Positions 33,949-47,000 of a stretch of DNA of 64,000 bases are shown piece after piece. The first letter of the stretch is position 1. Every line of letters starts with the position of its first letter. The notes beneath the pieces are model-generated. The model was not told where the DNA came from. It searched no databases and saw nothing but the letters and a program-made list of their open reading frames with translations. Location of the stretch: NCBI GenBank assembly GCA_017506865.1, contig JAFCMP010000268.1, positions 62,001 through 126,000 on the forward strand, given 5' to 3'. Source of the stretch: Tribonema minus (Eukaryota; Sar; Xanthophyceae; Tribonematales; Tribonemataceae). A program made the position numbers and the translations under genes.

Positions 33949-36745
33949 GGTGCGCTGATTGTACGTCTTGAATCATTCACGTTGTTTGCATTGGTGTTAT
34001 TCATGGTGATCATTCACTTGTGAGCTCAGGAGGAGGGTGTGCATAATCAGTTGAAGTGTGCACGTGAAGTTGCACTTAGTATTTGTGGCGATGTGTCAAT
34101 GTGCCATCTGAAGTCTTAGAGATATCACCCATGTGCCTGCTTACATTGACTGGGTATGTGCCATGCAAAACTGCATCAGCAAAGTCAGTTTTTTGGCCAT
34201 ACTTGTACTCTGTGAATATTGAACTGACTATTCATACAGCTTGGCTTGCCAAGACCACGACACAGCAGTTTATTATAGGTGGCATATGCGGCAGGTGCTC
34301 AAATTGTACTTGCAGCATCAGCACTGCAATAGCATGACTCTCCTTGAAGGGCCACGTGTGGTCAGACTGTATCATGCAAGTACACATGGTTGATGCTTTT
34401 CGCTGTCAGATGAGTGACCAGTTGAGGCTGTTGTGAGCATACTTGCTTGTCTCAGTGTTTCGCATGTAGTCACACAAGCGCACCATTGCAATGCTGATGT
34501 GCAACATTGCAACCTGCCAGTATGCAATATGCCTGGTTGCGCATTTACCTCAGCTCTCTGCCTGTATGAGCATCCCGCTCTCATCTTGTTGCAGGACCCG
34601 TCTCGCCTCACGCATTCTGTTTTCAGGGGCTGCGGTTGAACATAGTCTTGGTCTTGATTCACAATTTCCGCCTACGCATCCCCTTCCATGATCTATCTCT
34701 GGCGGGACTCTGCTTGGTGCACAGCAAGATCATCAAAGCCAACAAACATCCGCTCATGCTGATTGCTTATATGCCTCAACGCAGGTGCGGCCACAACTGG
34801 TTCAGCGATCGATCTTTCAACAGTGCTCCCCGCAACAGCCCTGTGATGGCTCGTCAGCATTTGTGCAATCCCCTCGATTGTTTGAGTTTACTGTGGTGAT
34901 TGGTCACCACGTGTCGATCCTACACGTTCAAGGACATGCACTGGGTTGTCAAAAATCAATGCTGTCGCCGCCACCGAGAAGCGGGGGAATAGGCGTGTAT
35001 GCGGTGGATGATGTACGGTAACACCACTTTCTTTGTGTGTGCACATGTTGAGACAGTCATGCGCAGGTTTCAGTGAGCATAGCTGCGCAAGCTGCCTTTT
35101 GCGTCAGACTACGCATGGCGGCAGCGTTCCCCTCCCCGTTTCCCTCCCATTAGGATTACCTGACCCTTTGTAAATACACCCCCTCCCCAGTGTGACTGTG
35201 TTTTTACACCCCAGCGGACTTTTGCATCTGCTGTTCAAGGTTGGTGCTGAGTTTTGCATTCATTTTCTGCTTGATTGTCATTACATTGGAGAGTGATTGG
35301 TTGCACAACTTGGTGTTACTCCTGTAGTCGAGGCTCTGTGTTAAGATGCAGATCATGTATTTTGCTTTTCATTACTTGTGCTCAAGTTGCTTTCCTGGAC
35401 CAAGTCAACTCTTACTATCACGGACCTGTTTCAAATCTGCCCTGAGCTTGTCTTGTCAGCTCCCTAACCCTCAGTGTTTCATAGCCTAACCCTAACCCTA
35501 AGTTAGAGGCGTCATGCAGCGGAACTATCAGCAGTGCTTGCATGCGTGCTCTTGGCCTGCGTGTTGGGCTTGATCTGCTTACTGTGCCTATACGCCGAAT
35601 GTATGTCATCAGCATGCGCATTGCCAAGTGGCACATCGACGATGAGATGAGCAGTAAACTAACCCAGTCCCCAGCGTTTTAACAAAGGGTTAGGGCTAGC
35701 GTAGCCCTAACCCTACATTGCAATCGCCTGTACTTACAGTGGTGTCTCATGTACCTCACGTCTCATGTACCTCACACCTAACATTATGAAAGGCATGTGT
35801 AGCAGCAACTTTTTCCGCTCGTGCACACACACCAAATCAGAGCGTCTTTGCATGGTATGTATGTATACACAAATGCCACTAGTCTGCTGGATACATTCAT
35901 TCTGAGTTTGGTTTTCTGAAATCTGTTCCAGCCTGTTTATTCAAAGCATTTTTGCCTGATTGAAGAGTTTGTTAGTGAATACGAGTTTGTTCGCGCGTGT
36001 TCGCGAACACCGTTCTGCGCTACTTCAACCTGCAACAGAGGGGGCAATGCAGAGGATCCACGCTGTCATTGTATTGCCCTCAGAAGCGGCGATTTGGTTT
36101 GGCTGGCCGTTCTTGAGTGGGTATCAGTGAATGATCTTAGCAGTGGGAAGGGTTAGGGTTAGGGTTACTGTACACACAAATCACGCCGCAACAAGAGCAG
36201 TAGCGAGACATGGTCCAAGCGCGTGTACACCATCTCCACTCTCAGTGACTCGGGCTGTCGTGAAACGCACTGCCTACCTGCTTTCGCATGTCACAACTAT
36301 AGCGCCTAAGGCGAATGAAGGGACCTTTACCAGCAAAGCCTACTGACAACTGCAAGTGGCACGCACTGAGCATGGGTGCTTAAACCTGCCTCCCATGCAT
36401 TCATGTTTTACTTCCGCTTGAGGGGCAGAGACCTTATGCTACACCACGTCATATACTGTAACAACACGTATGGTCCCATGGAGCTTGTGCACACCTTCAC
36501 TGCTGGGAGCATACGCAAACACTAGTATTACAAAGCCATCTACAGGTGGGACTCAGATGGGGCCTCCTCCACCGCATGCGAGTACTATCGATCCATATAA
36601 ACAGTGATCTGTTCCTGCTCATTTTTGTTGCCTCGTGCCCCGCCACCACTGTGCCGCAGCGCATCCCTCGCAACTGGCCTAAGCCTAAGGAAAGAGGCTG
36701 GCAACATAGCGCTCCAGGATCGCATTCACACTGCGCTCATAGTGA
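33949..36745. other. Intergenic region without recognisable gene
   Basis: About 2.8 kb after the MRS2 stop. Short frames occur on both strands but none shows a family motif or exon-like codon use. TTAGGG/CCCTAA words appear near 35463-35500, 35687-35715 and 36148-36170. It presumably contains the MRS2 3' untranslated region. Confidence 0.4.
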
Positions 36746-36968
36746 TCACTGCGCAGTGATGGCGCCCCTGTCACGCAGCGTGCGCAACCAGTCGAGCGCA
36801 CCCGCCAGACGTGTCTCCATCGCAAAGCTGCAGCTCTCGCCGGCTTGCTGCGGCGCGGCGCCACCATCTTCCAACGCAGCGCGCGCCCTCTTCCTGCCAC
36901 GCCTGGAGCCAGCCAGCGCAGCAAGAGGTGCACGCGCCGCACGCGCGGGTGCGCGTCCCAGTCGTCCT
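36746..36968 (-). CDS. Possible terminal exon of an unrecognised minus-strand gene
   Basis: A GC-rich block, unlike the AT-richer surroundings. On the minus strand, after a possible acceptor (TGATGCAG), one frame reads through an Arg/Ala-rich stretch to METRLAGALDWLRTLRDRG and a TGA at 36748-36746. The other frames also stay open for long stretches, as GC-rich DNA often does. A small minus-strand frame near 37587 (MAGALAAFLASHE...) could be an upstream exon, but I cannot join them. Low confidence. Confidence 0.2.
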
Positions 36969-37844
36969 CTGCATCAGCCCTGCCCGCAGTGTTCTGCACC
37001 ACCCGACGCCGCGGCGGCGCCTGCCGCATCAGACGCCGCCTGCAAGCAGTGGGGGCGGCACACGAGCTGAGTGCCAGGACCATGATCACGTTTGTCACAG
37101 AGGTGGTGTGCAATCCTGCATGTACGTTGACAGACTAGGACCACAACAACGATCAAAGAGATGGCGTGTGAAGCTGCCAAAGCACGGCGGCTGGTGCTAC
37201 CAGTGCAGCAGCCGCAGGGCTGGGGCTGCTCCTGCCAGTGGCAGCTAACAGATCATCATGATGCACAGGCGTGCAGATTCTAAGCCAGGCACACAATGTA
37301 AGAAAATCGTATCATACTGTTGTGTAACTGAGGCAATTGACCAGTAACCTTGTAAGCCAAGATGAGGTCACAAGCATGTGTGAATTGAGGCAAATGCTGG
37401 TCAGAAACAGTTCTAATTGAAACGGATCTGCCCGTTAAGAAATCTTCATCAAACCATCTACCACTTAATCAGCTGACACACATGCGGAGCACAGTAATAG
37501 CACAAATAACATGCGATTCGCAACTCTACGACCTTTTTTTCGTACTTCATGGCTAGCCAGGAAAGCCGCAAGCGCCCCCGCCATGATTGCGTCGATACTC
37601 GCTCCCGGTGCCTAGCTTGGTGCTGCTCCAAAGTTCTGCGGCCACCCACGTGGCTCTGCAGCAGACGTGCTTTCGGTGTTGATGTAGCTCCGCTGCCACA
37701 CTGGACTTGGTCCTCGGCGGATGCATCAAGCTGCCAACTTCATCTTCTGCGCCGTAGCCGTATGTATACGTCCCCCAATTTGATCCAATCTGATCATCAA
37801 AACACAGGTTGCACCTGCTAGCTCTCGTACAGTGATAGTGCGCC
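36969..37844. promoter_or_regulatory. Region upstream of the Acinus gene
   Basis: GC content falls after about 37250. No complete gene seen. The promoter and 5' leader of the Acinus gene must lie in the right part. If the weak minus-strand gene at 36746 is real, its upstream exons would also be here. Confidence 0.3.
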
Positions 37845-39670
37845 ATGAGTGAGCGGCCATCGTGTCAATGGTCCACGGAGGAGGACGTGGCCAGCAACAC
37901 CGTGGCGGTGCTAAAGAAAGAGCTAACAAGATTGGATCTTAGCACCAAGGGCAAGAAAGCAGAGCTGGTAGCCAGGCTCGTGGAGTACATTGAGGCAGGC
38001 GAAGGGGATGGCGCTAACGAGGACAAAAAGAATGATTCAGCAGAGCCTGCCGCTGATGCAGAGGTAGCAGATGGCGGCACAGCAGAGGATGCCGAGACGG
38101 CTGAAGTTGCAGAGCCCGCTGAAGCAGCAGAGGAGGAACCGCCAACAGCAACAAAGGATGACGCCACGGACGCCGATAAACCATCTGGAGGTGCTGAGGT
38201 CACTGCAGAGCAGGATCAGGAGCCTGCCGAGCTTGCAGACGCAGCAGAAGCGCAGAGCGAGCCGGCACCTGCAGAAGCCGACGCGGAGGCAGCGGCGGCG
38301 GCGGATGCGATGGACGTGGGAGAGGCTCAGAATGGCAGCAGCGTCGATGTCGACGCCGAGGCAACGACAGCACCAGTAGTGCGGCAAGCCAGTGTATCGC
38401 CGCCACGAGCTGCGAAGCGCGGCCGCAGCAAGGAGGATAGCCACGCGGCGCACGATGCTGACCACTCGCAGCAGGCAGAAGAGGAGCCACCGTCCAAACG
38501 CGCTCGCAGCACCACGCCACCGGTCACGCAGGCCCGGGCGGCGAAGAGCGCCGGTAAGCGCGGTCGCAGCCCGACGCCTCCGCCAGCAGCAGCACTAGAG
38601 GAAGACGTTGAAGTAGACGTGCCTGCGGCAGCGGATGCAGAAGAAGCAGATGACGCTCAGCAGCAGGACCAGGACGCAGCATCGGCGCCCGCATCGGTCA
38701 GAATCGACAACTTTGTGCGGCCGTTTACGGCGAGGCAGGCGCGCGAGCTCGTTGAAACCGCTGCGGGCGAACCTGCCCTGGGGTTTTGGATGGACAGCAT
38801 CAAGACGCACGCGATAGTCACGCTGCCCACCGCGGCGGCGGCGGAGCGCGTGTCAGCGGCGCTCGACGGGCTGCAGTGGCCCGAGAAGAGCACCAAACGC
38901 CTCAAGGTGACAGCTTCGGCAGTTACGGCCGATGAGGCGGAGAAGGGGCCTCGCAAGGCCGCCGCTGCTGCTGCTGCCCCCCCTTCCAAGACGCAGAACA
39001 ACGGCATCATCGCCAAGGCGATGCAGGCGGCGCAGCAGGAGCAGCAGCAGCACGAGCAGCGGCTCGCGCGCGCGGCGGCGGCGGCAGCGGCGGCGGTGGC
39101 GGCGGCGGCGGCGGACCGCCAGCACCGCCGACACTCCGTCGACGAAGCAGCGGCAGCAGCGGCGGCGGCGGCGGCAGCAGAGGAGCCAGAGGAGGACGCT
39201 GCTGCAGCGCAACAGGAGGAGCGGGAGCAGCAGGAGGAGGAGGAGGAGGAGGAGTCTCCGCTGATGCTGGACGATCTGTTCAGGCGCACCGCTGCGCAGC
39301 CTGCCGTGTATTGGCTGCCCAACACGGAGGATCAGGTGGCGCACAAGAAGGCCACAAAGGCGGTGCCGCCGCCGGTGCAGCGCCGCGACAGCAGCGGCAC
39401 CACGGCGTTCGCAGGCTTGGGAGCGGCAGCGGCAGCGAGCAAGGGGGGGGATCAGGGGGGTATAAGGGGGAGGGAGGGGGGAAGGGGGGGAGGAGGGGGG
39501 CACAGGTCTCGTTCGCGATCACCCAGGGGTAGGTATGGGTCAAGGGGGGGGACGAGGGGAGGGGGGGAGGGGGCGGGGGCAGGTCGAGGCTTTATAGTGA
39601 TGACACGGGGAGGGCGGGGGGAGGGCACCGGAACGACCGGAACTTCAACGGGGGACGCACCCGGTATTAG
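37845..39670 (+). CDS. Acinus homologue (SAP domain, RRM-like domain, RSB motif)
   Basis: From ATG 37845 the order matches Acinus. A SAP domain at residues 18-51 (NTVAVLKKELTRLDLSTKGK) binds DNA/chromatin. A long acidic Ala/Glu region with KR-rich nuclear signals (PPSKRARS, SAGKRGRS) follows. The RRM-like domain at about 285-360 has VRIDNFVRPFTARQARELV and AFW-like GFWMDSIKTHAIVTL. The RSB motif at about 470-500 has LMLDDLFRR and PAVYWLPNTEDQV and binds RNPS1/SR45 and SAP18. The family is the scaffold of the ASAP/PSAP complex on spliced mRNA in the nucleus. The C-terminus is uncertain. A 50-base intron (39533-39582) would join SRSRSPRGR to a short Arg/Gly tail ending at TAG 39670 (591 residues); without splicing the frame runs to 40007 through non-coding-like sequence. 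Confidence 0.85.
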
Positions 39671-41161
39671 ACCTGACCGCCAGTTTTCGTTTGTGGGGGC
39701 GGGCGTGAGCTGGGTAGCTAGCGCGGTCAGGAGAGGAGTGGAGGGTGAGCAGGAAGGGATTACATCACATGCGCCGGGCAGAGGCTGCCTGCGGGCGTCT
39801 GAGATGGGGATAAAGCTTGGCTTGGAGCTGGTGATGGCGATGATCAGTGCAACCGCATTCATACACACACACACTGCCACATATGAACACGGTGAGACAG
39901 GTTGCGTTGTCGTGAGCTTGCGACTGCTGCCGTGTATTGCCATGTGTATTTCGCATGCAATGTGTTGTCACACGTTGGTTCGATTACTTGTCAGCACACT
40001 TGTGTAGATAGCCTACTCGATGTGCTCAATCAGTGTCACAACAATTTGCTATGGTAAGACATACTGTGATCATGTATTGTCAGCACTGCACTTGCAAGGT
40101 GTTGTCACGCTTAGGTTTGGTTACTTGTCGGCAACGTGTGGAGATAGCTTACGCAGTGTGCTTGACTAGCGTCACAAAAGGGCTTTGGCAAGACAGTTGC
40201 GATCACGGTTGGTGAGCACTGCTGCATGCTTGCTAGCGTCCCTCTGCGAACTTTTGTCAATGCACACCATGCGCTGTCTTGCTATGTAGCATATCTTCAG
40301 AGGAGGTACTTATCCATACTTGGTATATGCTGTCAGTACTGCGCTCAGGCCATGTTTCAAAATCGGTGTTATGTTCTGGCCATGCTGCAAGATTGCATTT
40401 TGTCAGTACACAAGCGTGCTTCTTGAATAGAGCACTCTGGTAGTTTGCGGTTTGCCCTTTGATGATGGGGTCTCTTGCAGAAAATGCTGCTTGATGCATC
40501 ACTTGAGGGCAGGGTGGTGATGCTCAGTGCAGGTCCAATTGCAAGGTGTGAGGCGGTGCTGACATGCGTCACATGTGAAGTTAGGGTTAGGGGGCGGCGG
40601 CGGCTAGGGTTTTGGGGTAGGCACACCAACACGTTTATGTCCACCTTGACAGTCTTGCGCAGTTCAGATTAACTTCAACATGAGGCGGTACACCAGTGCG
40701 TGAACGAAAGGTTTTGATTAGCAAGTCACATTAAATGCACACATGCCCCACGCATTAGGCAGCAGTCGCCTTGGGTCATCTGCTTGTGTTCAGCAGCTGT
40801 GACTCACCCAATGCGATTGCACAAGCCGCTGAGGTAAGAGAAGGTTTGCGGCGCGTGGCTGCTGTAAGTTTTCTAAAACTTCTCAAAAGTGGGATATGCC
40901 TTTGGCGCAATGTGTCTGTTGAAGTGTTCGACTTCAAGTTGATGTTGTTGGTAACCGTAGTAACCCAGGGTGTCAAAGTAGCTCGGCCAGTACGCCCGCC
41001 GCTTTGTGATATGGAGGATATGGAGTAGCCTGGCATGAGGAGGCAGTAGCTTCCTATTCCATATATCCGCATCTTGACAGGCCCCGTACAGGAGCTGGGG
41101 ATTCGCGGCGTCGCCAACCGCGCGAGTTTGCCGGGAGGAGCGGGAGCAGGCCGGGGCAATC
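39671..41161. other. Intergenic region (Acinus / CTR1)
   Basis: Non-coding with TG/CA-rich sequence. Two related stretches (around 39940-40020 and 40085-40160) share GTTGTCACGCTTAGGTTTGG-like text, a weak duplication. A GTTAGGGTTAGGGGG word lies near 40579. Contains the Acinus 3' end and the CTR1 promoter. Confidence 0.4.
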
Positions 41162-43015
41162 ATGGACATCACCACCGCTGCTGACGCCAATGGCTTCTGT
41201 CCAGGAGCTGGCACTGCAATGCAGGTTAGCTGGGCATACCTTTTGAACATGAGCTGCTGTGCTACGGGCCTTGCTGGCACACCACAGTGCAAATGTGCTG
41301 CACCCAGATTGTCATGTGCGATGGCCCCAGATATACAGGAGAGGCGGACTCTGTACATGTGCGCCAAATTCTGAGCCAGGTGCGGACGGCGTCCATGTTT
41401 TGGCCCTGTTCTATTGACAACAATGACAATTGATCTGGCCAGAAGTCAGGGCACTGTGCAAGAGCAGTTATGTACAGGGTCAATGCCATGAAGGCTGCAA
41501 GCTCATGTGCTTCGATGTGTGTGACCCTAACCCTACTGTGCTGCGCTGCGCAGTCACCGCGCCTCCAAGAATCACAATTACTATGATCAGATCTCAACAG
41601 GACACGCGTTGTGCTGTCATTGTCCACAGAGCGGTTTCAGGACATCCTTCAAAGACGGAAGCTGCGTGCTATGGCTGTTCAAGGGAGCAGTGCTGAACTC
41701 TTCGGGCAAATATGCAGCAGCAGTGGCAGCGACGCTACTGGTGGCACTACTCAACGAAGGCGTGCGTTGGCTGCGCAGTCGTGCCGTGCATGGCAAGACC
41801 CCGTTCAACGGGCTGGTGGAGATGAACCCGCTGCCTCGGGAGCTGATTCACGCTGCCCTGTACGTTGTGCAGGTATGCAGTGTGGCGGTTAGTGAGGTGT
41901 TGTCATGGTTCTACGTCCCCCGCGCACCTGTGTGACGTGCACTGCAGTCCGTGATCATCAGCTCTGTTCATAGGGTTACGCTTGGGTCACCAGGGTTAGG
42001 GTTAGAGCTGAGCTTCAGCTTGCATCTCAAAACACGCATCACTGCGCGCCTTGCCTTTTGTGTGGCTGCTTTGTCACCGACGCTGTGTTTGCCAGTGCTG
42101 AAGTTTGAACACTGCTGCCCTGGATTTTCACACGACAAAGCGCCGTCAGGTGCTCTGTGCTGCTTTGTGCCATTTCGTCGTCTTCAGTACTTCATGCATA
42201 CACTACATAACCTCGCGCACATATTCATGATCATGCTCTGTGCTGTGCTGCTCTTGTGCAGATGTGCATAGCGTATGCGCTCATGCTCATCTTCATGACG
42301 TATGAATGGCTGCTCTGCTTTGCGGTGCTCCTGGGACTTGGGTCTGGGTTCTTCACCTTCAACTGGATAGAGAGCCCACCCGCCAAGCACAAGGCGCTAC
42401 TAGACGACAGCGGCAGCGCTTTCAAGCCACTTGCAGCTCAGTCACCAGGTGAAGATCACCTTATCCTTGCAAAGCATTTCGGAGCAAGTGATAGTGCACG
42501 AGACTACTGTTTTTTTACAAGCCCTGGCTGCTCAGTCACCAGGTGGACTCAGGAGTAGCTGGTATCATTCATTCCAAGAAACAAACCAACATAAGCCTTG
42601 ACACTGTTTGCAATGTGCTGAACTTATGTGTTGCGTTCGTGCATCACATAGGTGCAATGATCGAGGCCGATAGCCAAACGTGCTCCACATGCATCTGCAA
42701 TAGTTGATGCGCATACACAAAACACAGGCATATGATTGACGACTAGCAATACGTTTACGGGCCTGAAACTGCAGATTGCGTCCATTGTTCATGCACGCCA
42801 CAGGCGGCTCAAATGGCACAGTCAATATCATCAACCCTCGCCTTGCTCAGCAACCATAAACTTCAAAACTTGATTTTGAAGTTTGCGTATTGACGTTCTT
42901 GCCTGCCTTTCTTCCGCATGCGACAGGTGCCGCAGCCAGCATGAGCGAGAGCGCCCATAAGAGGGGAGGCAGCCGGTCGAGACGCTCCAGTGCTACGCCG
43001 TGCTGTGATGCCTGA
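41162..43015 (+). CDS. CTR-type copper transporter 1
   Basis: Four exons: 41162-41224, 41630-41872, 42262-42448, 42927-43015; 193 residues. Helix 1 lies in CVLWLFKGAVLNSSGKYAAA through LLVALLNEGVRWLR. Helix 2 carries the copper-binding MxxxM as MLIFM in YALMLIFMTYEW. Helix 3 has the GxxxG packing motif as GLGSG. The last exon ends with a basic segment and TPCCDA, a typical cysteine-rich CTR tail. The N-terminus is short and poor in methionine, so it may act in an internal membrane or with a partner. The family works as a trimeric Cu(I) channel. Phases agree at every junction, and exon 2 has the same length (243) and place as in CTR 2. Confidence 0.88.
42516..42542 (+). repeat. Copy of the end of CTR1 exon 3 in the next intron
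   Basis: ACAAGCCCTGGCTGCTCAGT with CACCAG then GTGGAC repeats the true exon end (CAAGCCACTTGCAGCTCAGT with CACCAG then GTGAAG at 42423-42448). The donor is kept, so it could serve as an alternative splice site. Confidence 0.7.
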
Positions 43016-44035
43016 TGATAGTGCTCACTTCAAGTTGCTGCTGTTGCAGTTGGTACCTGTGTGAACCGTACCACGTTATCATGGGCTTATGTCTCTGAAT
43101 GGCCTAATGGGTGGGTGGATACGGAGCAGGGGGGGAGGCACGCTACAGTAGTTATGGAATGTTTGTTGAGTTGTTGTTTTCAAGATTGTGGCATGACATG
43201 CATGGCGAAGCACCGAAGTAGGCCCGGGGCTGCAAGGGTGCTCCACATGTCTCTGGCCCGGAAGTGCTATCGTGTGTTGCTGTTGCTGTTAGATACGCAG
43301 TCAGTGCTCTGTGTTTTGGATTTTGTGGCACTGTATGTCTCTGCAGCGAGGGCTGCTAGCTAAAAACATCACAAGCATCGCAAGGCAAGCAGCTTCTCTG
43401 CGTCCTCTTGGCAGCGTTTGCATAAATGTACCCATGAATATGTTTCTGCATGGCATTCTCGCTACTGTTCTCGCTGCTGTGTCTGCTCCAATGAAAGCTC
43501 TAGCATGCAATCAACCTATAATCAGGTGTGTTTCAGCGTCCCTTTCGTAATGCTTGTCACAGCGACTTGGGAGTGCCATCTTCAATTGGAACCGCTTTAC
43601 ACCGGGTTTGTCTAACAGCGCTGGCAGGTGTAGAAAGTTCACTTGCCTTGACGCTGGGGATAATTATCATTTCCCAAGGCCAATTGGGATCAGAGCGAGT
43701 GAGCTATATAGCGACACTGAACTGTACTGCTTTGCGGTTACAGATCTGTCAGATCTGTAACTGTAAGAAGGCTCAAACTTCAGCGAGCTCACCTGAAGAA
43801 CAAAGGACTGGCGTGCCAGCTAGTTGCCTGACCTGCTCCCTGAAGTGCATCAGGCAGTTTCAGTCAACAAGTCTGCGAATACACCCGCGGCAAAGAAGGT
43901 GCGGGGATGCGTGAGCTGAGCTGAGCCGCTTTTTTTGGGTCCAAGTACTGTCGCTGATTTCTGCCAACGATTCTGAAGCAGGTGCTTTTGTCTCATTGCA
44001 CCACAGCGCGTGTGCAGTCGTACGGCCATAGCGCA
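43016..44035. other. Intergenic region (CTR1 / CTR2)
   Basis: No gene-like frame. Must hold the CTR1 3' end and CTR2 promoter. No repeat of note. Confidence 0.4.
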
Positions 44036-47000
44036 ATGAACGTTGGCGGTGGCGATGGCGGCTTCTGTGCCGGACCTGGCATGCCCATGCAGGTGACGTG
44101 TCTGAGCGGGACTGCGCGAGTGTCATACTGCGCAGAGCCTTTGCAAACATAAATGCATATGGAGCAATTGTATAGCGCAAGGTACAACAGGGCAAAGCAT
44201 CATGTTGTTGGCGCGGCGCTCGTTTCGCAAGTGCGGCATGACGCCGCCAAGGCTTGTTTGTAACTGCGTTTTGAAACGTGTAGGCCACTGAGTGTGTTGC
44301 CAAGCTTCACTGCACGCTGATAGCATCGCAACACATACTCTGGAGTACAGCGGAACTACATAAGTACAGGTTGGCTGCAACTGCTGATGGAAGGGGGGGG
44401 TCATGGTCAGCAAGCACGAGGCTGTGTAACTTCACTCAACTGGACCAATGATGGTTCGTGCCAGAGCAGCTGGCACAGACATGCCAGCAGACATTCCTGC
44501 GTGGGTTGTGTTGAAGTTAAGGCCAGCAGCAGCACTTCTTTCTTGATCTTCCGTTTTGTCCACCATGACTCAAGCTGGCTGGCCTTCTCTCACAAAAAAG
44601 CTCATTGTTGCACTGGAGCTGCGGCAGCATGTTTGGCGCTCGTGGTCACGGGTGCCAGCTCTAGAGAAAGCTGCACCTGATTTGGGCGGGTGCGCAGCTA
44701 GTGACCATATGCGTTAGATGACTTTCAATGTGCGCTTAGAACCAATATCCCTCACGCAGGTGCATTGCCATCTTGCAATCAAAATAGTGCTTTGCATCTG
44801 CACGTTGCATGAGTGGTCCTGCGGTTTTGATACTTGGTAGTTCGAGTGTACTGATAATCAACAACATGTCCTTCCAAATTTGTGCTTAGGCAGGCCACCA
44901 GGCCATGGAAGATGTGGCTCTGTACTGGCGGCTAGATACGCTAACCTTCACGTGACTCTTTTCAGTGCATTAGAGCATGTGGTGAAGACGTGCATAGGCA
45001 GGCAGGGCATTGGGGCTTGTCTGGTGCAACATCAGGTGCAAATGGTGATGTGGGCGTCAGATCACATGCATGTATGCAAACAGGTATGTTCTACTCTGCA
45101 CACATATACCTACATGCCGCTAGACCTGACCAGACTAGAGCCTCACCGCGCACGTTGTCTCCATCTATCTCCTCACCCTGCACAACTGCAGCCCGGCTTC
45201 AGCAGCTCCTTTGGCAACGGCGACTGCGTCATCTGGCTGTTCCGAGGACTGGTCCTGGACACTGCGGGGAAGTATGCGGGGGGGGTTATCGGAACGTTTC
45301 TGGTGGCAGTGCTCAACGAGGGCCTCAGGTGGCTGCGCAACCGGGCAACGCTTGACAAGCAGCCCTTTGGGGGCCTAGCCGGGAAGCCATCGCAGTCGCG
45401 GGAGGGGGTCTACGCGGCGCTGTATGTGGTGCAGGTGGGTGTGTCAAACCGCTTTGGAGTTGAAGTTGAAGGTGAAGTTGAAGTTCAGGATGCAATCAGT
45501 GATCATGTCAGTGCCGTGTGCGCTCTGACGTGGCATCAGAGGTTGGTGTTTGTGTGCACATGCCAGTGGGTGTTGGCAAGTTGATATAGTGGCTTTGATT
45601 CAGGCGGGCAGGTAGGCATTGCAGGTGCAAGATATCAAAGGAACCTGCCGGTCAACTGAGCATTGCAGTCAGAGTGCTTTGGCTGTGTGGCAGGCAGTTT
45701 GACACCATATATGCGCGCTGGTTGTGCAAATGAGGCAGTACTGAGGTTATCGTAGCAGTTTTTGGTTGACAAAATTGCAGAAGGTGCATGCAAGTACTAA
45801 CTCTCACTGCAGTTCGCAAGGCTCGGTGTCTTGTGAGCATACACATTGGGCAGCAGCAAGCTACCAAGTGTATGTTGAAGTTGCTTGATGCCACAGGAAT
45901 GACCAGAATGCCTCCCCTTGCATGTCATGTCGCATGTTACTTCCGTTGTGTTTACACCTGCTGAAAGAATGTATGAGGTGTTGCATTCATTGAGTGTGCG
46001 GCCCTCTTCTCATATGCTGCTGGCAGATGCTCAACTACAGACTTGTCAGTCAACTGCGCCTCACGTGAAATACGTCATGAGTCATTGGCCAGCGTTGCAG
46101 CTTCAACTGCTCTGATGCAGGGCAGCGTCAGCTGCTCTGTGCACAAGAGCGCTTGACTGATTGCAGTATACGCTGACATAGAAGCTGACTGCTTTATCGC
46201 GATTGCCACATACATTATGAGTACATCAGTTTAACTTCAACTTCAACTCTGGCCTCTGTGCTGACGTAACTGCCCGACTGTCTCTTTGACCATGCCTTCT
46301 GCAGATGGCGGTGGCCTACTCTCTCATGCTCATCTTCATGACCTACGACTGGATCCTGTGCGCCATGGTGCTGCTTGGACTGGGTACGGGTATGTATGTA
46401 TTCAGCATCATCGACAGCCCGCCCCCGCAGCACAAGGTGGTAATGGAGGATTACCGGCACAAGCCATCATGGGCGCCGGCTTCACCAGGTAACTTCTGAA
46501 TTCTTGCTCAGCCCAGGTGATGAACATACTGAAGATCCGAAGGCTATACTGTCACAAAGCGTTGCGACGCTTGTGGAAAATAAATGACCCGTTCTGTAAC
46601 ACCAGGACCCCAGCAGACAGCAGGTACTACCTCTGAAGCTGTGCAAGGTGATGCGGTTGCGTGTGATGAGAGTCTTGAATCACCAGCTTCCCGTTGATGT
46701 TCTGATGATTGTCATGACCCATGGCACAGGCGTATTACCAGGCGTAACACGTCAGGCATGACCATTCATCCAGGAGGGCGGAAAGCAGGGTTGCAGTGCA
46801 TAGACTGACATTGTGTCCATCCCACACCAGCGATGCACTGGCACCAGATATGCTGGGGGGGGGGGGGGGGGGGGGGGTTGACTGCAAGTGTATGTATGTG
46901 TGTCAGATACCATGACGCGACTCAATGCTGGCAGTCTTCTACCACAAATGCTGTCGCTTTTGCTGTTTTGCTGTAGTGAAGGTCAACGCTGACGGATGTG

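Noticed and set aside
34636..35021. Short plus-strand frames after MRS2
   Set aside because: No motif, poor codon bias and overlapping frames; treated as spacer.
39671..40007. Extension of the Acinus frame
   Set aside because: After about residue 595 the reading turns into composition typical of spacer DNA (HTHT, Cys/Met-rich); a short intron giving an earlier stop fits better.
46606..46697. CTR2 last exon
   Set aside because: In phase, but 47202-47281 was preferred because its product aligns with the CTR1 tail; kept as an alternative.
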